Below, piece by piece: positions 1-6,293 of a DNA stretch of 17,224 bases. The position numbers were made by a program, and so were the translations under genes. The DNA is from JBKHXU01 sp046565865. GTDB lineage: Bacteria; Pseudomonadota; Gammaproteobacteria; Acidiferrobacterales; Sulfurifustaceae. A model generated the notes under the pieces. That model was not told the origin of the DNA. It saw only the letters and a list, made by a program, of their open reading frames with translations, and made no database searches. Each line of letters begins with the position of its first letter. Positions within the stretch are counted from its first letter, which is position 1. The stretch is from assembly GCA_046565865.1 (NCBI GenBank), contig JBKHXU010000058.1:1-17224 (forward strand), in the 5' to 3' direction.

Positions 1-676
1 CCAGCACGCCGGTGGTGTTCGTCAGCAGGATCAACTTCTCCGCCTGCAACGTGATCGCGAGCTTGCCGGCCACCACATCGGCGTTGATGTTGTAGGTCGC
101 GCCGTCGTCGCCGACGCCGATCGGTGCGATCACCGGGATGAATTCGGCGTTGTCGAGCAACGCCACGAGCTGCGGGTCGATGCTAGCGACCTCGCCGACG
201 TGTCCGATGTCGATGATCTCGCTCGGCAGCGCGTCGTCGGTGCCGGTCTTGTGCAGCACCATCTTGCGCGCGCGGATGAGGCCGCCGTCCTTACCGGTGA
301 GACCGATCGCCTTGCCGCCCTGCTGATTGATGAGGTTCACGATCTCCTTGTTCACCAGGCCGCCCAACACCATCTCGACCACGTCCATGGTCTCGCGGTC
401 GGTGACGCGCATGCCCTGCACGAACTCGCTCTTCTTGCCGATGCGCTCCAAGAGCTTGCCAATCTGCGGGCCACCGCCGTGCACCACCACGGGATTGATG
501 CCGACCAGCTTCATCAGCACCACGTCGCGCGCGAAGCCCTGCTTCAGAGACTCGTCGACCATGGCGTTGCCGCCGTACTTGATGACGACGGTCTTGCCGC
601 GAAAGCGTTGCAGGTACGGCAGGGCCTCGATCAGGATGCGCGCGCGATCGGCGGCGGAGGACGGGGACAGCGGCAT
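1..676 (-). CDS. argB: Acetylglutamate kinase, N-terminal 225 residues (3' end beyond the window)
   Basis: Phosphorylates N-acetyl-L-glutamate with ATP in the second step of cytoplasmic arginine biosynthesis. Read on the minus strand, the protein begins MPLSPSSAADRARILIEALP and shows the family landmarks: the phosphate-binding KYGGNAM at about residues 31-37, VVVHGGGPQIG around 57-67, the VTDRETMDVVEMVL block, GLTGKDGG, and the ADVVAGKLA stretch near residue 205. No stop occurs before the window edge, so it is cut by the window and not broken. The ATG at 676 gives the usual N-terminal length; I see no good Shine-Dalgarno before it. It lies downstream of hsp20 but is separated from it by a terminator, so it probably uses its own promoter (708-736). 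Identification is secure. Confidence 0.97.
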   Translation of the reverse strand, partial: MPLSPSSAADRARILIEALPYLQRFRGKTVVIKYGGNAMVDESLKQGFARDVVLMKLVGINPVVVHGGGPQIGKLLERIGKKSEFVQGMRVTDRETMDVVEMVLGGLVNKEIVNLINQQGGKAIGLTGKDGGLIRARKMVLHKTGTDDALPSEIIDIGHVGEVASIDPQLVALLDNAEFIPVIAPIGVGDDGATYNINADVVAGKLAITLQAEKLILLTNTTGVL

Positions 677-703
677 AAGTGGCGTTAGTGGCGTGCGAGT
701 TTT

Positions 704-725
704 CGGCAAATTACCGTATTTGCCG
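704..725. promoter_or_regulatory. Perfect 8-bp-arm dyad upstream of argB (operator-like)
   Basis: CGGCAAAT at 704-711 and ATTTGCCG at 718-725 are exact reverse complements separated by 6 nt. The centre-to-centre distance is about 14 bp, a geometry typical of a dimeric repressor site. It overlaps the proposed argB -10 box and ends 28 bp before the argB start. It does not look like an ArgR box. It could alternatively form an mRNA hairpin in a longer leader. Confidence 0.5.
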
Positions 726-736
726 GTCGCTGTCAG
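708..736 (-). promoter_or_regulatory. Putative sigma-70 promoter of argB
   Basis: On the minus strand a CTGACA -35 box (731-736) is followed after 17 nt by TAATTT (708-713), about 30 bp before the argB ATG. The -35 matches consensus at 5 of 6 positions and the -10 is weak (3 of 6). The -10 lies inside the dyad at 704-725, which suggests control of this promoter. This is inference from sequence only. Confidence 0.4.
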
Positions 737-760
737 CCAACGGCGATGAGCAAAAAGAAA

Positions 761-777
761 GGCCGCCATCGGCGGCC
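761..777 (-). terminator. Rho-independent terminator after hsp20
   Basis: GGCCGCC (761-767), a 3-nt loop and GGCGGCC (771-777) form a perfect 7-bp GC stem. Read on the minus strand it is followed by a T-rich run (TTTCTTTTTG, 751-760). This orientation ends hsp20 transcription and insulates argB from its heat-shock promoter. Confidence 0.85.
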
Positions 778-789
778 CTTGAATACCCG

Positions 790-854
790 GTCATCGCGAG
801 CGCAGCGAAGCAATCTGTTGGGGATTGCTTCGTCGCTGCGCTCCTCGCAATGAC
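790..854. repeat. Interspersed palindromic repeat, copy 1
   Basis: GTCATCGCGAGCGCAGCGAA plus GCAATC (790-815) is the near reverse complement of the segment 823-854 (GATTGCTTCG...CTCGCAATGAC). The arms differ by two extra GA dinucleotides in the right arm. The same element recurs at 7374-7461. From general knowledge this GTCATTGCGAG...GAAGCAATC palindrome is a common interspersed repeat in many unrelated bacteria and is often mis-annotated as small proteins. Here it lies in the 3' untranslated part of hsp20, between its stop codon and its terminator. Confidence 0.88.
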
Positions 855-862
855 AGTCTACG

Positions 863-1321
863 TTACGAGGCGAGTTCGACGGAAATCTTTCTCGGCTTCA
901 CCGCTTCGGCCTTGGGCAGCACCAGCTCCAGCACGCCGTCCTTGTAGCTTGCCTTTACGCCTTTCTCGTCGATCTGGGTGCCGAGGCGCAGGCTGCGCGC
1001 GTACTTGCCGTAGCGCCGCTCCTGACGCAGGATGCGGTCGCCGTCCTTCTCTTCCGACTCGTTCTTGCACTCGGCGGCGATGGTGAGCAATCCGTTCTCC
1101 ATCGTCACGCTGATGTCTTCCTTCTTCACGCCCGGCAGGTCCGTGCGCACTACGTACTCGTTCTGGCGCTCGGTGATGTCCATCGCCGGCACGAAGTTTT
1201 CCGTGGTCGCCTCTTCGACCCAGCGCATCGGGCGGAAAAAGCCCTCGAATACCCGATCAATATCGTCGCCCAATCCCCAACGGGTCGGGGCACCTTGCTC
1301 GCGTGTCGCTAACCGATTCAT
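863..1321 (-). CDS. Small heat-shock protein, Hsp20/alpha-crystallin family
   Basis: ATP-independent cytoplasmic chaperone that holds unfolding proteins for refolding or degradation. The 152-residue protein has a short variable N-terminus (to about residue 42) with FFRPMRWVEE, then an alpha-crystallin domain. That domain runs from the FVPAMDITERQNEYVVRTDLPGV segment through ENGLLTIAAEC to the signature GVLELVLPK near residue 135, and ends with a short PRKISVEL tail. A Shine-Dalgarno GGAGGT (1328-1333) sits 6 nt before the ATG at 1321, so the start is secure. Expression should be heat-inducible from the sigma-32-type promoter at 1403-1428, and the transcript should end at 761-777. Its position just downstream of hslVU on the same strand fits a proteostasis cluster. 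Confidence 0.96.
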   Translation of the reverse strand: MNRLATREQGAPTRWGLGDDIDRVFEGFFRPMRWVEEATTENFVPAMDITERQNEYVVRTDLPGVKKEDISVTMENGLLTIAAECKNESEEKDGDRILRQERRYGKYARSLRLGTQIDEKGVKASYKDGVLELVLPKAEAVKPRKISVELAS

Positions 1322-1402
1322 GGCTATACCTCCATCTGTCCAGGTTGAGGGGCACCCCGGCGGCGTATGCCCCGGACCTGACTGCCCCGCTTGGCGCTAA
1401 AG

Positions 1403-1428
1403 ATGGGGACCCGGTTTTGGATTTCAAG
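1403..1428 (-). promoter_or_regulatory. Sigma-32 (heat-shock) promoter of hsp20
   Basis: On the minus strand CTTGAA (1423-1428) is followed after exactly 14 nt by CCCCAT (1403-1408), matching the RpoH consensus CTTGAA-N(13-15)-CCCCAT at every core position. It lies in the 136-bp gap between hslU and hsp20, about 80 bp before the hsp20 ATG. Its spacer is enclosed by a small inverted repeat, ACCCGG (1409-1414) and CCGGGT (1429-1434). Confidence 0.88.
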
Positions 1429-1457
1429 CCGGGTTACGGCTGGGAATTCGCAGTGGA

Positions 1458-2798
1458 CTAAAGGATGTAGCGCGCCAGATCCTCGTTGCGCGCAAGGGTC
1501 GCGAGATGGCGGTCGACATAGGCGGCATCGATGGTCAATGCCTGCCCGCCTTGATCGGCCGCCTCGAACGAAATGGTTTCGAGCAGGCGCTCCATGACCG
1601 TGTGCAACCGGCGGGCGCCGATATTTTCCGTGCGCTCGTTCACGTCGGACGCCACCTCGGCGATACGGCGCACACCGTCCGGCGCGAACCTGAGCGTGAG
1701 CCCCTCGGTCGCGAGCAACGCGGTGTACTGCTCGGTCAACGACGCATCCGGCTCGGTCAGGATGCGCACGAAGTCCTCGGCGTTGAGCGCGTCGAGCTCG
1801 ACGCGGATCGGCAACCGTCCCTGCAACTCGGGAATCAAGTCCGAGGGCTTGGCCATGTGGAACGCGCCGGAGGCGATGAACAGGATGTGATCCGTCTTCA
1901 CCATGCCGTACTTGGTCGACACCGTCGAGCCCTCAACCAGCGGCAGCAGATCGCGCTGCACGCCCTCGCGCGAAACGTCGGGGCCGCGGCCTTCGTTGCG
2001 GCCGGCGATCTTGTCGATCTCATCGAGGAACACGATGCCGTGCTGCTCCACGCGCGCGACCGCGCGTGCCTTGATGTCGTCCTCGTTCACGAGCTTCGCC
2101 GCCTCTTCCTCGGTCACGAGCTTGCGCGCCTCGCGAATCTTGACGCGCCGCGAGCGGGTGCGCCGGCCGCCCATGTTTTGGAACATCCCCTGTAGTTGAT
2201 TCGTGATTTCCTCCATGCCGGGCGGCGCGAAGATTTCCACACCGCCCGCGGGCTGCGCCAGCTCTATCTCGATTTCCTGCTCGTCGAGCTCGCCCTCGCG
2301 GAGTTTTTTGCGAAACCGTTGGCGCGCGGCGCCCTCTTCGGCGCCACCGCGGTTGTCACCGGGGGCGAATCCCATTTCGCGCGCGGGTGGCAGCAGCACG
2401 TCGAGGATGCGATCTTCGGCGGCATCCTCCGCCCGTGCGCGCATCTTTTCCATTTCGCTCAAGCGGGTGCTTTTGACCGCGACATCCACGAGATCGCGAA
2501 TGATGGAATCGACATCGCGCCCGACGTAGCCGACCTCGGTAAACTTGGTGGCCTCGACCTTGATGAACGGCGCATCGGCGAGACGCGCGAGGCGGCGCGC
2601 GATCTCAGTCTTGCCGACGCCGGTCGGGCCGATCATGAGGATGTTCTTCGGCGTGATCTCGCCGCGCAGATTCGCATCCGCCACCTGCGCCCGGCGCCAA
2701 CGGTTGCGCAGCGCGATTGCGACCGCGCGCTTCGCCGCCGCCTGGCCGATGAGGTGCTTGTCGAGCTCGTGCACGATCTCGCGCGGGGTTAACGACAT
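1458..2798 (-). CDS. hslU: ATP-dependent protease ATPase subunit HslU (ClpY)
   Basis: AAA+ unfoldase that feeds substrates into the HslV peptidase, in the cytoplasm. The 446-residue protein has the family length. It carries the N-terminal TPREIV segment, Walker A GPTGVGKT at 57-64, the pore loop GYVG at 90-93, and an acidic I-domain at roughly 110-240 (EQEIEIELAQPAGG, MGGRRTRSRRVKI). Walker B IVFLDEID lies at 255-262, the ELQGRLPIRVEL arginine-finger region at about 324-335, and the C-terminus ends in ARYIL, which docks into HslV. The ATG at 2798 follows the hslV stop by only 3 nt. A GAGGAGCTC Shine-Dalgarno lies inside the end of hslV, so translation is coupled. No terminator is evident before hsp20. 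Confidence 0.98.
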   Translation of the reverse strand: MSLTPREIVHELDKHLIGQAAAKRAVAIALRNRWRRAQVADANLRGEITPKNILMIGPTGVGKTEIARRLARLADAPFIKVEATKFTEVGYVGRDVDSIIRDLVDVAVKSTRLSEMEKMRARAEDAAEDRILDVLLPPAREMGFAPGDNRGGAEEGAARQRFRKKLREGELDEQEIEIELAQPAGGVEIFAPPGMEEITNQLQGMFQNMGGRRTRSRRVKIREARKLVTEEEAAKLVNEDDIKARAVARVEQHGIVFLDEIDKIAGRNEGRGPDVSREGVQRDLLPLVEGSTVSTKYGMVKTDHILFIASGAFHMAKPSDLIPELQGRLPIRVELDALNAEDFVRILTEPDASLTEQYTALLATEGLTLRFAPDGVRRIAEVASDVNERTENIGARRLHTVMERLLETISFEAADQGGQALTIDAAYVDRHLATLARNEDLARYIL

Positions 2799-2801
2799 AA
2801 A

Positions 2802-3335
2802 TTAGCTGAGCTCCTCGAGCGTGACGTTGCGATTGGTGTAGATACAAATATCGGCGGCGATCCCAAGCGCACGCTCGACGATCGTGCGCGCATCAAGCTC
2901 GGTGTGTTCGAGCAGCGCCCGCGCCGCCGCCTGCGCGTACGGACCGCCCGAGCCGATGGCGATGAGACCGGCCTCCGGCTCAATCACGTCGCCGTTGCCG
3001 GAAATGATGAGCGAGGCGGTGCGGTCGGCGACCCCGAGCAGCGCCTCCAGGCGCCGCAACGCGCGGTCGGTGCGCCAGTCCTTGGCCAGCTCCACCGCGG
3101 CGCGCGTCAGGTTGCCCTGATGCTTGTCGAGCTTGCCTTCGAAACGCTCAAACAGCGTAAACGCATCGGCGGTGCCGCCGGCGAACCCGGCGATGACCTG
3201 ATCCTTATATAACCGGCGTACCTTACGGGCATTGGCCTTCATGATGGTATTGCCCATCGACACCTGGCCGTCGCCGCCGATGACGACCTGCCCGTTTCGA
3301 CGAACCGAGAGGATGGTTGTTCCGTGGGTTTCCAA
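2802..3335 (-). CDS. hslV: ATP-dependent protease peptidase subunit HslV (ClpQ), TTG start
   Basis: N-terminal-nucleophile threonine protease of the HslUV complex. The 177-residue protein contains GTTILSVRRNGQVVIGGDGQ, MKANARKVRRLY, VIAGFAGGTADAFTLFERF, AAVELAKDWRTDRALRRLEA and IGSGGPYAQAAARALLEHT, all close to the E. coli protein. With Thr6 as mature Thr1, Asp22 and Lys38 fall at the catalytic Asp17 and Lys33 positions. The reading frame is open upstream to a stop but holds no ATG. The only plausible start is TTG at 3335, giving a METHG leader that must be removed to free the threonine. Similar HG-ending leaders (MEQFHGTT type) are known to me in betaproteobacterial HslV. It is the first gene of hslVU; no sigma-32 box is visible upstream. 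Confidence 0.96.
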   Translation of the reverse strand: METHGTTILSVRRNGQVVIGGDGQVSMGNTIMKANARKVRRLYKDQVIAGFAGGTADAFTLFERFEGKLDKHQGNLTRAAVELAKDWRTDRALRRLEALLGVADRTASLIISGNGDVIEPEAGLIAIGSGGPYAQAAARALLEHTELDARTIVERALGIAADICIYTNRNVTLEELS

Positions 3336-3384
3336 GACGTTGCCGCTGTATCGAAAAGTCGCGGCGTTTAGAGCGCCAGCGTGC

Positions 3385-3392
3385 GCTATAGT
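3385..3392. promoter_or_regulatory. Candidate -10 element(s) between hslV and the beta-propeller gene
   Basis: The 96-bp divergent gap contains GCTATAGT. On the plus strand TATAGT (3387-3392) matches the -10 consensus at 5 of 6 positions, and on the minus strand TATAGC (3385-3390) overlaps it. No convincing -35 box accompanies either. It is a reasonable place for divergent transcription, but the evidence is weak. Confidence 0.3.
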
Positions 3393-3431
3393 TTACAGGA
3401 GTCTTCCCGTTTGTAGAGGCACCATCCCTTC

Positions 3432-4394
3432 ATGAAACGTATCTATCTCGCCGGCTGGCTGGTCGTGGCCGGTTTCGGCATGCCCGCCGCCGCCGAGGTC
3501 GCGGTCGTGCTCAATTCCAATGACGACGACATCAGTCTCATCGACACCCGCTCGTATCAGGAGCTGCGGCGCACGCCGATCGGCAAGGGCCCGCATCATT
3601 TGGTGCCAACCCCCGACGGCCGCTACATCGTCGTCGGCAACACCGGTTCGAACGACCTCGTGTTCCTCGACGCAACGACCGGCGACGTAGCACGTCGCAT
3701 CGGCCGCATCCCGGATCCCTACCATCTCGGTTTCAGCCCGGATAAACAATGGCTGGTGATCAACGCTAATCGGCTGGATCGCGTCGATCTCTACCGTTAT
3801 CAGGACGGCGCCCTGCGGCTGGCAAAGAGTCTGAGCCTGGCGCGCACACCGAGTCACATGGCGTTCGGCGCCGATAGCCGCACCGTGTATGTCTCGTTGC
3901 AGGAGAGCAACCAGGTGGCGGCGATCGATCTCGCGACCCAATCGGTGCGCTGGCGCGTCGGCACCGGGCGTCAGCCGGCGGGCGTGTGGGTGACGCCCGA
4001 CGGCCAAAAGGTGCTCGTCGCCATCACCGGCGAGGACTATGTCGAGGCGCTGTCGCCAGATGACGGTCGCTCGCTCGCGCGCATCGTCACCGGCAAGGGC
4101 GCGCACAGTTTCCTGCCGCGCGGCGATGGCCGTCACGTGTTTCTATCGAATCGGGTCGCCAACACCATTTCGCTCATCGATCAACAAACGCTCGCAGTGA
4201 CTCACAGCTTCCCGGTACCGGGCGGCCCGGACGACATGGAGCTGAAGCACGACGGCAGCGAACTTTGGGTGACCTCGCGCTGGGCTAACCGCGTGAGCGT
4301 GGTGGATCTCGCCACCTACAAACTCAAGCACAGCATCCGCGTCGGGCGCTCGCCGCATGGGCTCTATTTCCACTCGCATGCGCCGCGGCGTTAG
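3432..4394 (+). CDS. Exported YVTN-family beta-propeller protein
   Basis: The 320-residue protein has a Sec signal peptide (MKR, hydrophobic core, cleavage likely after AAA at about residue 21). About six or seven blades of the YVTN/cytochrome-cd1-like propeller type follow, each with a pattern such as VVLNSNDDDISLIDT, YIVVGNTGSNDLVFLDATTGDV, TVYVSLQESNQVAAIDLAT, HVFLSNRVANTISLIDQQT and ELWVTSRWANRVSVVDLAT. No c-type heme CXXCH is present, so it is not a cytochrome. Such proteins are periplasmic and are usually binding or scaffold partners; the ligand cannot be read from the sequence. It opens a three-gene unit and its 3' end overlaps the start region of the deacetylase gene. A weak AGAGG (3415-3419) is the best ribosome site. 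Fold assignment is firm, function unknown. Confidence 0.88.
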   Translation: MKRIYLAGWLVVAGFGMPAAAEVAVVLNSNDDDISLIDTRSYQELRRTPIGKGPHHLVPTPDGRYIVVGNTGSNDLVFLDATTGDVARRIGRIPDPYHLGFSPDKQWLVINANRLDRVDLYRYQDGALRLAKSLSLARTPSHMAFGADSRTVYVSLQESNQVAAIDLATQSVRWRVGTGRQPAGVWVTPDGQKVLVAITGEDYVEALSPDDGRSLARIVTGKGAHSFLPRGDGRHVFLSNRVANTISLIDQQTLAVTHSFPVPGGPDDMELKHDGSELWVTSRWANRVSVVDLATYKLKHSIRVGRSPHGLYFHSHAPRR

Positions 4395-5106
4395 TATGAT
4401 TTGGCTCGCGCTCGGCGCCGCACCGGCGTGGGCCTGCAGCGGCCAGGTGTATCTCACGTTCGACACCGGCAACATGTCACAGGCGGAGCACATCGCGCGC
4501 GTATTGAAAGAGGAGAACGTACGCGCGACATTCTTCGTCGCCAACGAACGCACCGCGCGCGGCGACCACGCGCTCGACGCCGGGTGGCGCGACTACTGGC
4601 GCACGCGCGTGGCCGAGGGCCATGTGTTCGGCAATCACACCTGGTCGCATCTTTACCAGCGGCGGGACCTTGCGGACGGCCGACTGGTCGCCGTCGATGG
4701 CGCGGGCAAGGAGATCGTCCTCGACCGCGCCGGCTTCTGCACCGAGTTCAGCCGCACCGACGCCGCGTTCCGCGCCCTCACCGGCGTCGGTCTGTCGGCA
4801 CAATGGCGCGCGCCGGGCGGACGCACCACACAACAAAGCTTGCGCTGGGCCGCAAGCTGCGGCTACCCGGTGCACGTGCATTGGAGCGACAGCGGCTACA
4901 TCGGCGACGACTGGCCGAGCGACAAGCATCCCAACGACGCGCTGCTCGCGCGCGCGCTGAACCAAATCGCGGCCGGGGACATCGTGCTCATGCACCTTGG
5001 CATCTGGTCGCGCAAGGAGCCGGCGGCGCCGATACTGAAACCGCTGATCCAGGGCCTTAAGACGCGCGGTCTCTGCTTTGCCACGCTGAACGGCCCGCAA
5101 CGCTGA
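4378..5106 (+). CDS. Exported polysaccharide deacetylase (NodB homology, CE4-like)
   Basis: Predicted periplasmic or secreted carbohydrate de-N- or O-acetylase. From ATG 4378 (242 residues) a basic, hydrophobic signal peptide MRRGVSMIWLALGAAPAWA precedes the domain. Visible motifs are TFDTG (27-31) in the TFDDG position, the metal-binding HTWSH (87-91), the RAPGG segment (144-148) resembling RxPYG, DSGYIGDDWPSD (171-182), and IVLMHLG (202-208). The usual second Asp of motif 1, a metal ligand in this family, is Thr30 here, so catalysis or metal use may differ. Possible starts are 4357, 4378 and 4396; 4378 gives the most complete signal peptide and overlaps the propeller gene by 17 nt. It shares a TGATG overlap with the next gene, so the three genes are co-translated. 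Substrate unknown. Confidence 0.85.
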   Translation: MRRGVSMIWLALGAAPAWACSGQVYLTFDTGNMSQAEHIARVLKEENVRATFFVANERTARGDHALDAGWRDYWRTRVAEGHVFGNHTWSHLYQRRDLADGRLVAVDGAGKEIVLDRAGFCTEFSRTDAAFRALTGVGLSAQWRAPGGRTTQQSLRWAASCGYPVHVHWSDSGYIGDDWPSDKHPNDALLARALNQIAAGDIVLMHLGIWSRKEPAAPILKPLIQGLKTRGLCFATLNGPQR

Positions 5107-6098
5107 TGGACCTGCTACGCGCGCTGCTCGATCCGGTGCAGAGCTCGGTGTTCGAGTCGCTGGTGCTGCCGGCGCTGCACTACTTCGGCTTCATGGCCTA
5201 CGCCGACGACGCCTACGACGCGACCGGCCACGTCGTGCTCGCCGCGGTCGAGTTGTTGGCGTTGTACTTACTGCTGCGCCCGCTCGAGGCCTGGCGGCCG
5301 GTCGAGCGCTGGGCCGATCGCCGTGGCGTGCGCGCGGACGTCGTTTATACGCTGCTCGAACGCAGTGGCGCGCTACCGTTGCTGTTTTTTCTGGTGCTGC
5401 AACCGCTACTCGGGCCGTTCGAGATCGCCCTGCGCGCCGCCGGCTACCTGCCACCGAACCTGGAAGATGTGTTTCCGGGTCTCGCGACTCAACCGCTGGC
5501 GGCGTTCCTGGTCTATCTCATCGTCATCGATTTCTTCGAGTACTGGCGCCATCGGTTCCAGCACCGCTTTAACTGGTGGTGGGCGCTGCATGCGACGCAC
5601 CACAGCCAGCGCTACATGAGCTTTTGGGCCGACGACCGCAACCACGTGCTCGACAGCCTGATCGAGGCGCTGTGGCTGTCGCTGCTGGCACTCGTCATTG
5701 GCGTGGCGCCGGCGCAGTTCGTCGCCATCGTCTTCACCATGCGCCTGGTCGAAAACCTGTCGCACGCCAACCTGCGCCTGAGCTTCGGTCGCGTCGGCGA
5801 GCGGCTGCTGGTCAGTCCACGCTACCATCGCGTGCACCACGGCATCGGCGTCGGCCACGAGGGGCAGGCGCGGGGTTGCAACTTCGCCACGTTGTTTCCG
5901 GTGTGGGACGTGCTGTTCGGCACCGCCAACTTTTCGCCCATCTACCCCGCCACCGGCATCCGCGACCAGCTCGACGGCGCCGACTACGGCAACGGCTTTC
6001 TCGACCAACAATGGAGCGGCATGCGGCGCCTGTGGCGGGCGCTCCGTCCACCGCGGGTGGGGCGGGTGTTAGCCGGCGCTTCGCGGTGGAGTCGTTGA
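5106..6098 (+). CDS. Sterol desaturase / fatty acid hydroxylase superfamily membrane protein
   Basis: Integral membrane di-iron enzyme of the PF04116 type, which hydroxylates or desaturates lipid acyl chains or related substrates. The 330-residue protein has hydrophobic segments near 42-58, 88-112, 128-145 and 185-215. It carries the histidine cluster of the family: HRFQH (149-153), HATHH (162-166), ENLSHANL with H220, and HRVHH (241-245), followed by the typical CNFATLFPVWDVLFGT. All iron ligands appear intact. Its ATG overlaps the deacetylase stop (TGATG), which indicates translational coupling. The last codons overlap the -35 box of the next gene's promoter. The substrate is not deducible; hopanoid, ether-lipid and acyl-chain hydroxylases all share this signature. 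Confidence 0.92.
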   Translation: MDLLRALLDPVQSSVFESLVLPALHYFGFMAYADDAYDATGHVVLAAVELLALYLLLRPLEAWRPVERWADRRGVRADVVYTLLERSGALPLLFFLVLQPLLGPFEIALRAAGYLPPNLEDVFPGLATQPLAAFLVYLIVIDFFEYWRHRFQHRFNWWWALHATHHSQRYMSFWADDRNHVLDSLIEALWLSLLALVIGVAPAQFVAIVFTMRLVENLSHANLRLSFGRVGERLLVSPRYHRVHHGIGVGHEGQARGCNFATLFPVWDVLFGTANFSPIYPATGIRDQLDGADYGNGFLDQQWSGMRRLWRALRPPRVGRVLAGASRWSR

Positions 6099-6123
6099 CT
6101 TGGGTAATCCGCTCCGCTATATA
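6095..6123 (+). promoter_or_regulatory. Sigma-70-type promoter of the DUF2156 gene
   Basis: TTGACT (6095-6100), a 17-nt spacer and TATATA (6118-6123) form a strong housekeeping promoter; TATAAC at 6120-6125 is an overlapping alternative -10. The -35 hexamer contains the TGA stop (6096-6098) of the preceding membrane hydroxylase gene. Transcription would begin near 6130 and give a leader of about 160 nt. Confidence 0.72.
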
Positions 6124-6125
6124 AC

Positions 6126-6293
6126 GGCGCAACTAAACCACTAAAACAGTGCGCCCCTTCGGCCACGGATGTCGCGCCGTCTCACAGGCAATATCATCCG
6201 CTCCCTAACCCAACCCGGTATCGTGTCCGTACGCGCCTCGCGTTCATGCCGGCGCGCCTGCGGCATCGCCCATGATTACCACAGGAGACGTAA
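6126..6293 (+). other. Long 5' leader of the DUF2156 gene with two small hairpins
   Basis: GGCGCA (6126-6131) pairs with TGCGCC (6150-6155) around an 18-nt loop at the predicted transcript 5' end. ATGCCG (6246-6251) pairs with CGGCAT (6261-6266) around a 9-nt loop just before the CAGGAG ribosome site (about 6282-6287). I do not recognise a known riboswitch. A 43-codon frame from ATG 6169 to TGA 6300 runs through the leader and ends 4 nt inside the next gene (ATGCTGA), but it has no ribosome site of its own. Confidence 0.4.

Noticed and set aside
761..854. CRISPR-like array from the neighbouring palindromes
   Set aside because: There are no regularly spaced direct repeats; one structure is a terminator and the other a single inverted-repeat element.
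679..1086. Open frames over the repeat and over the hsp20 gene on the plus strand
   Set aside because: They translate the interspersed repeat (the familiar VIASAAKQS... and CFVAALLAMT phrases) and the antisense of hsp20; not genes.
3393..4136. Open frame of 247 codons on the minus strand opposite the beta-propeller gene
   Set aside because: It has the low-complexity HD/R-rich composition of an antisense shadow in high-GC DNA, while the plus-strand protein has a signal peptide and regular blades.
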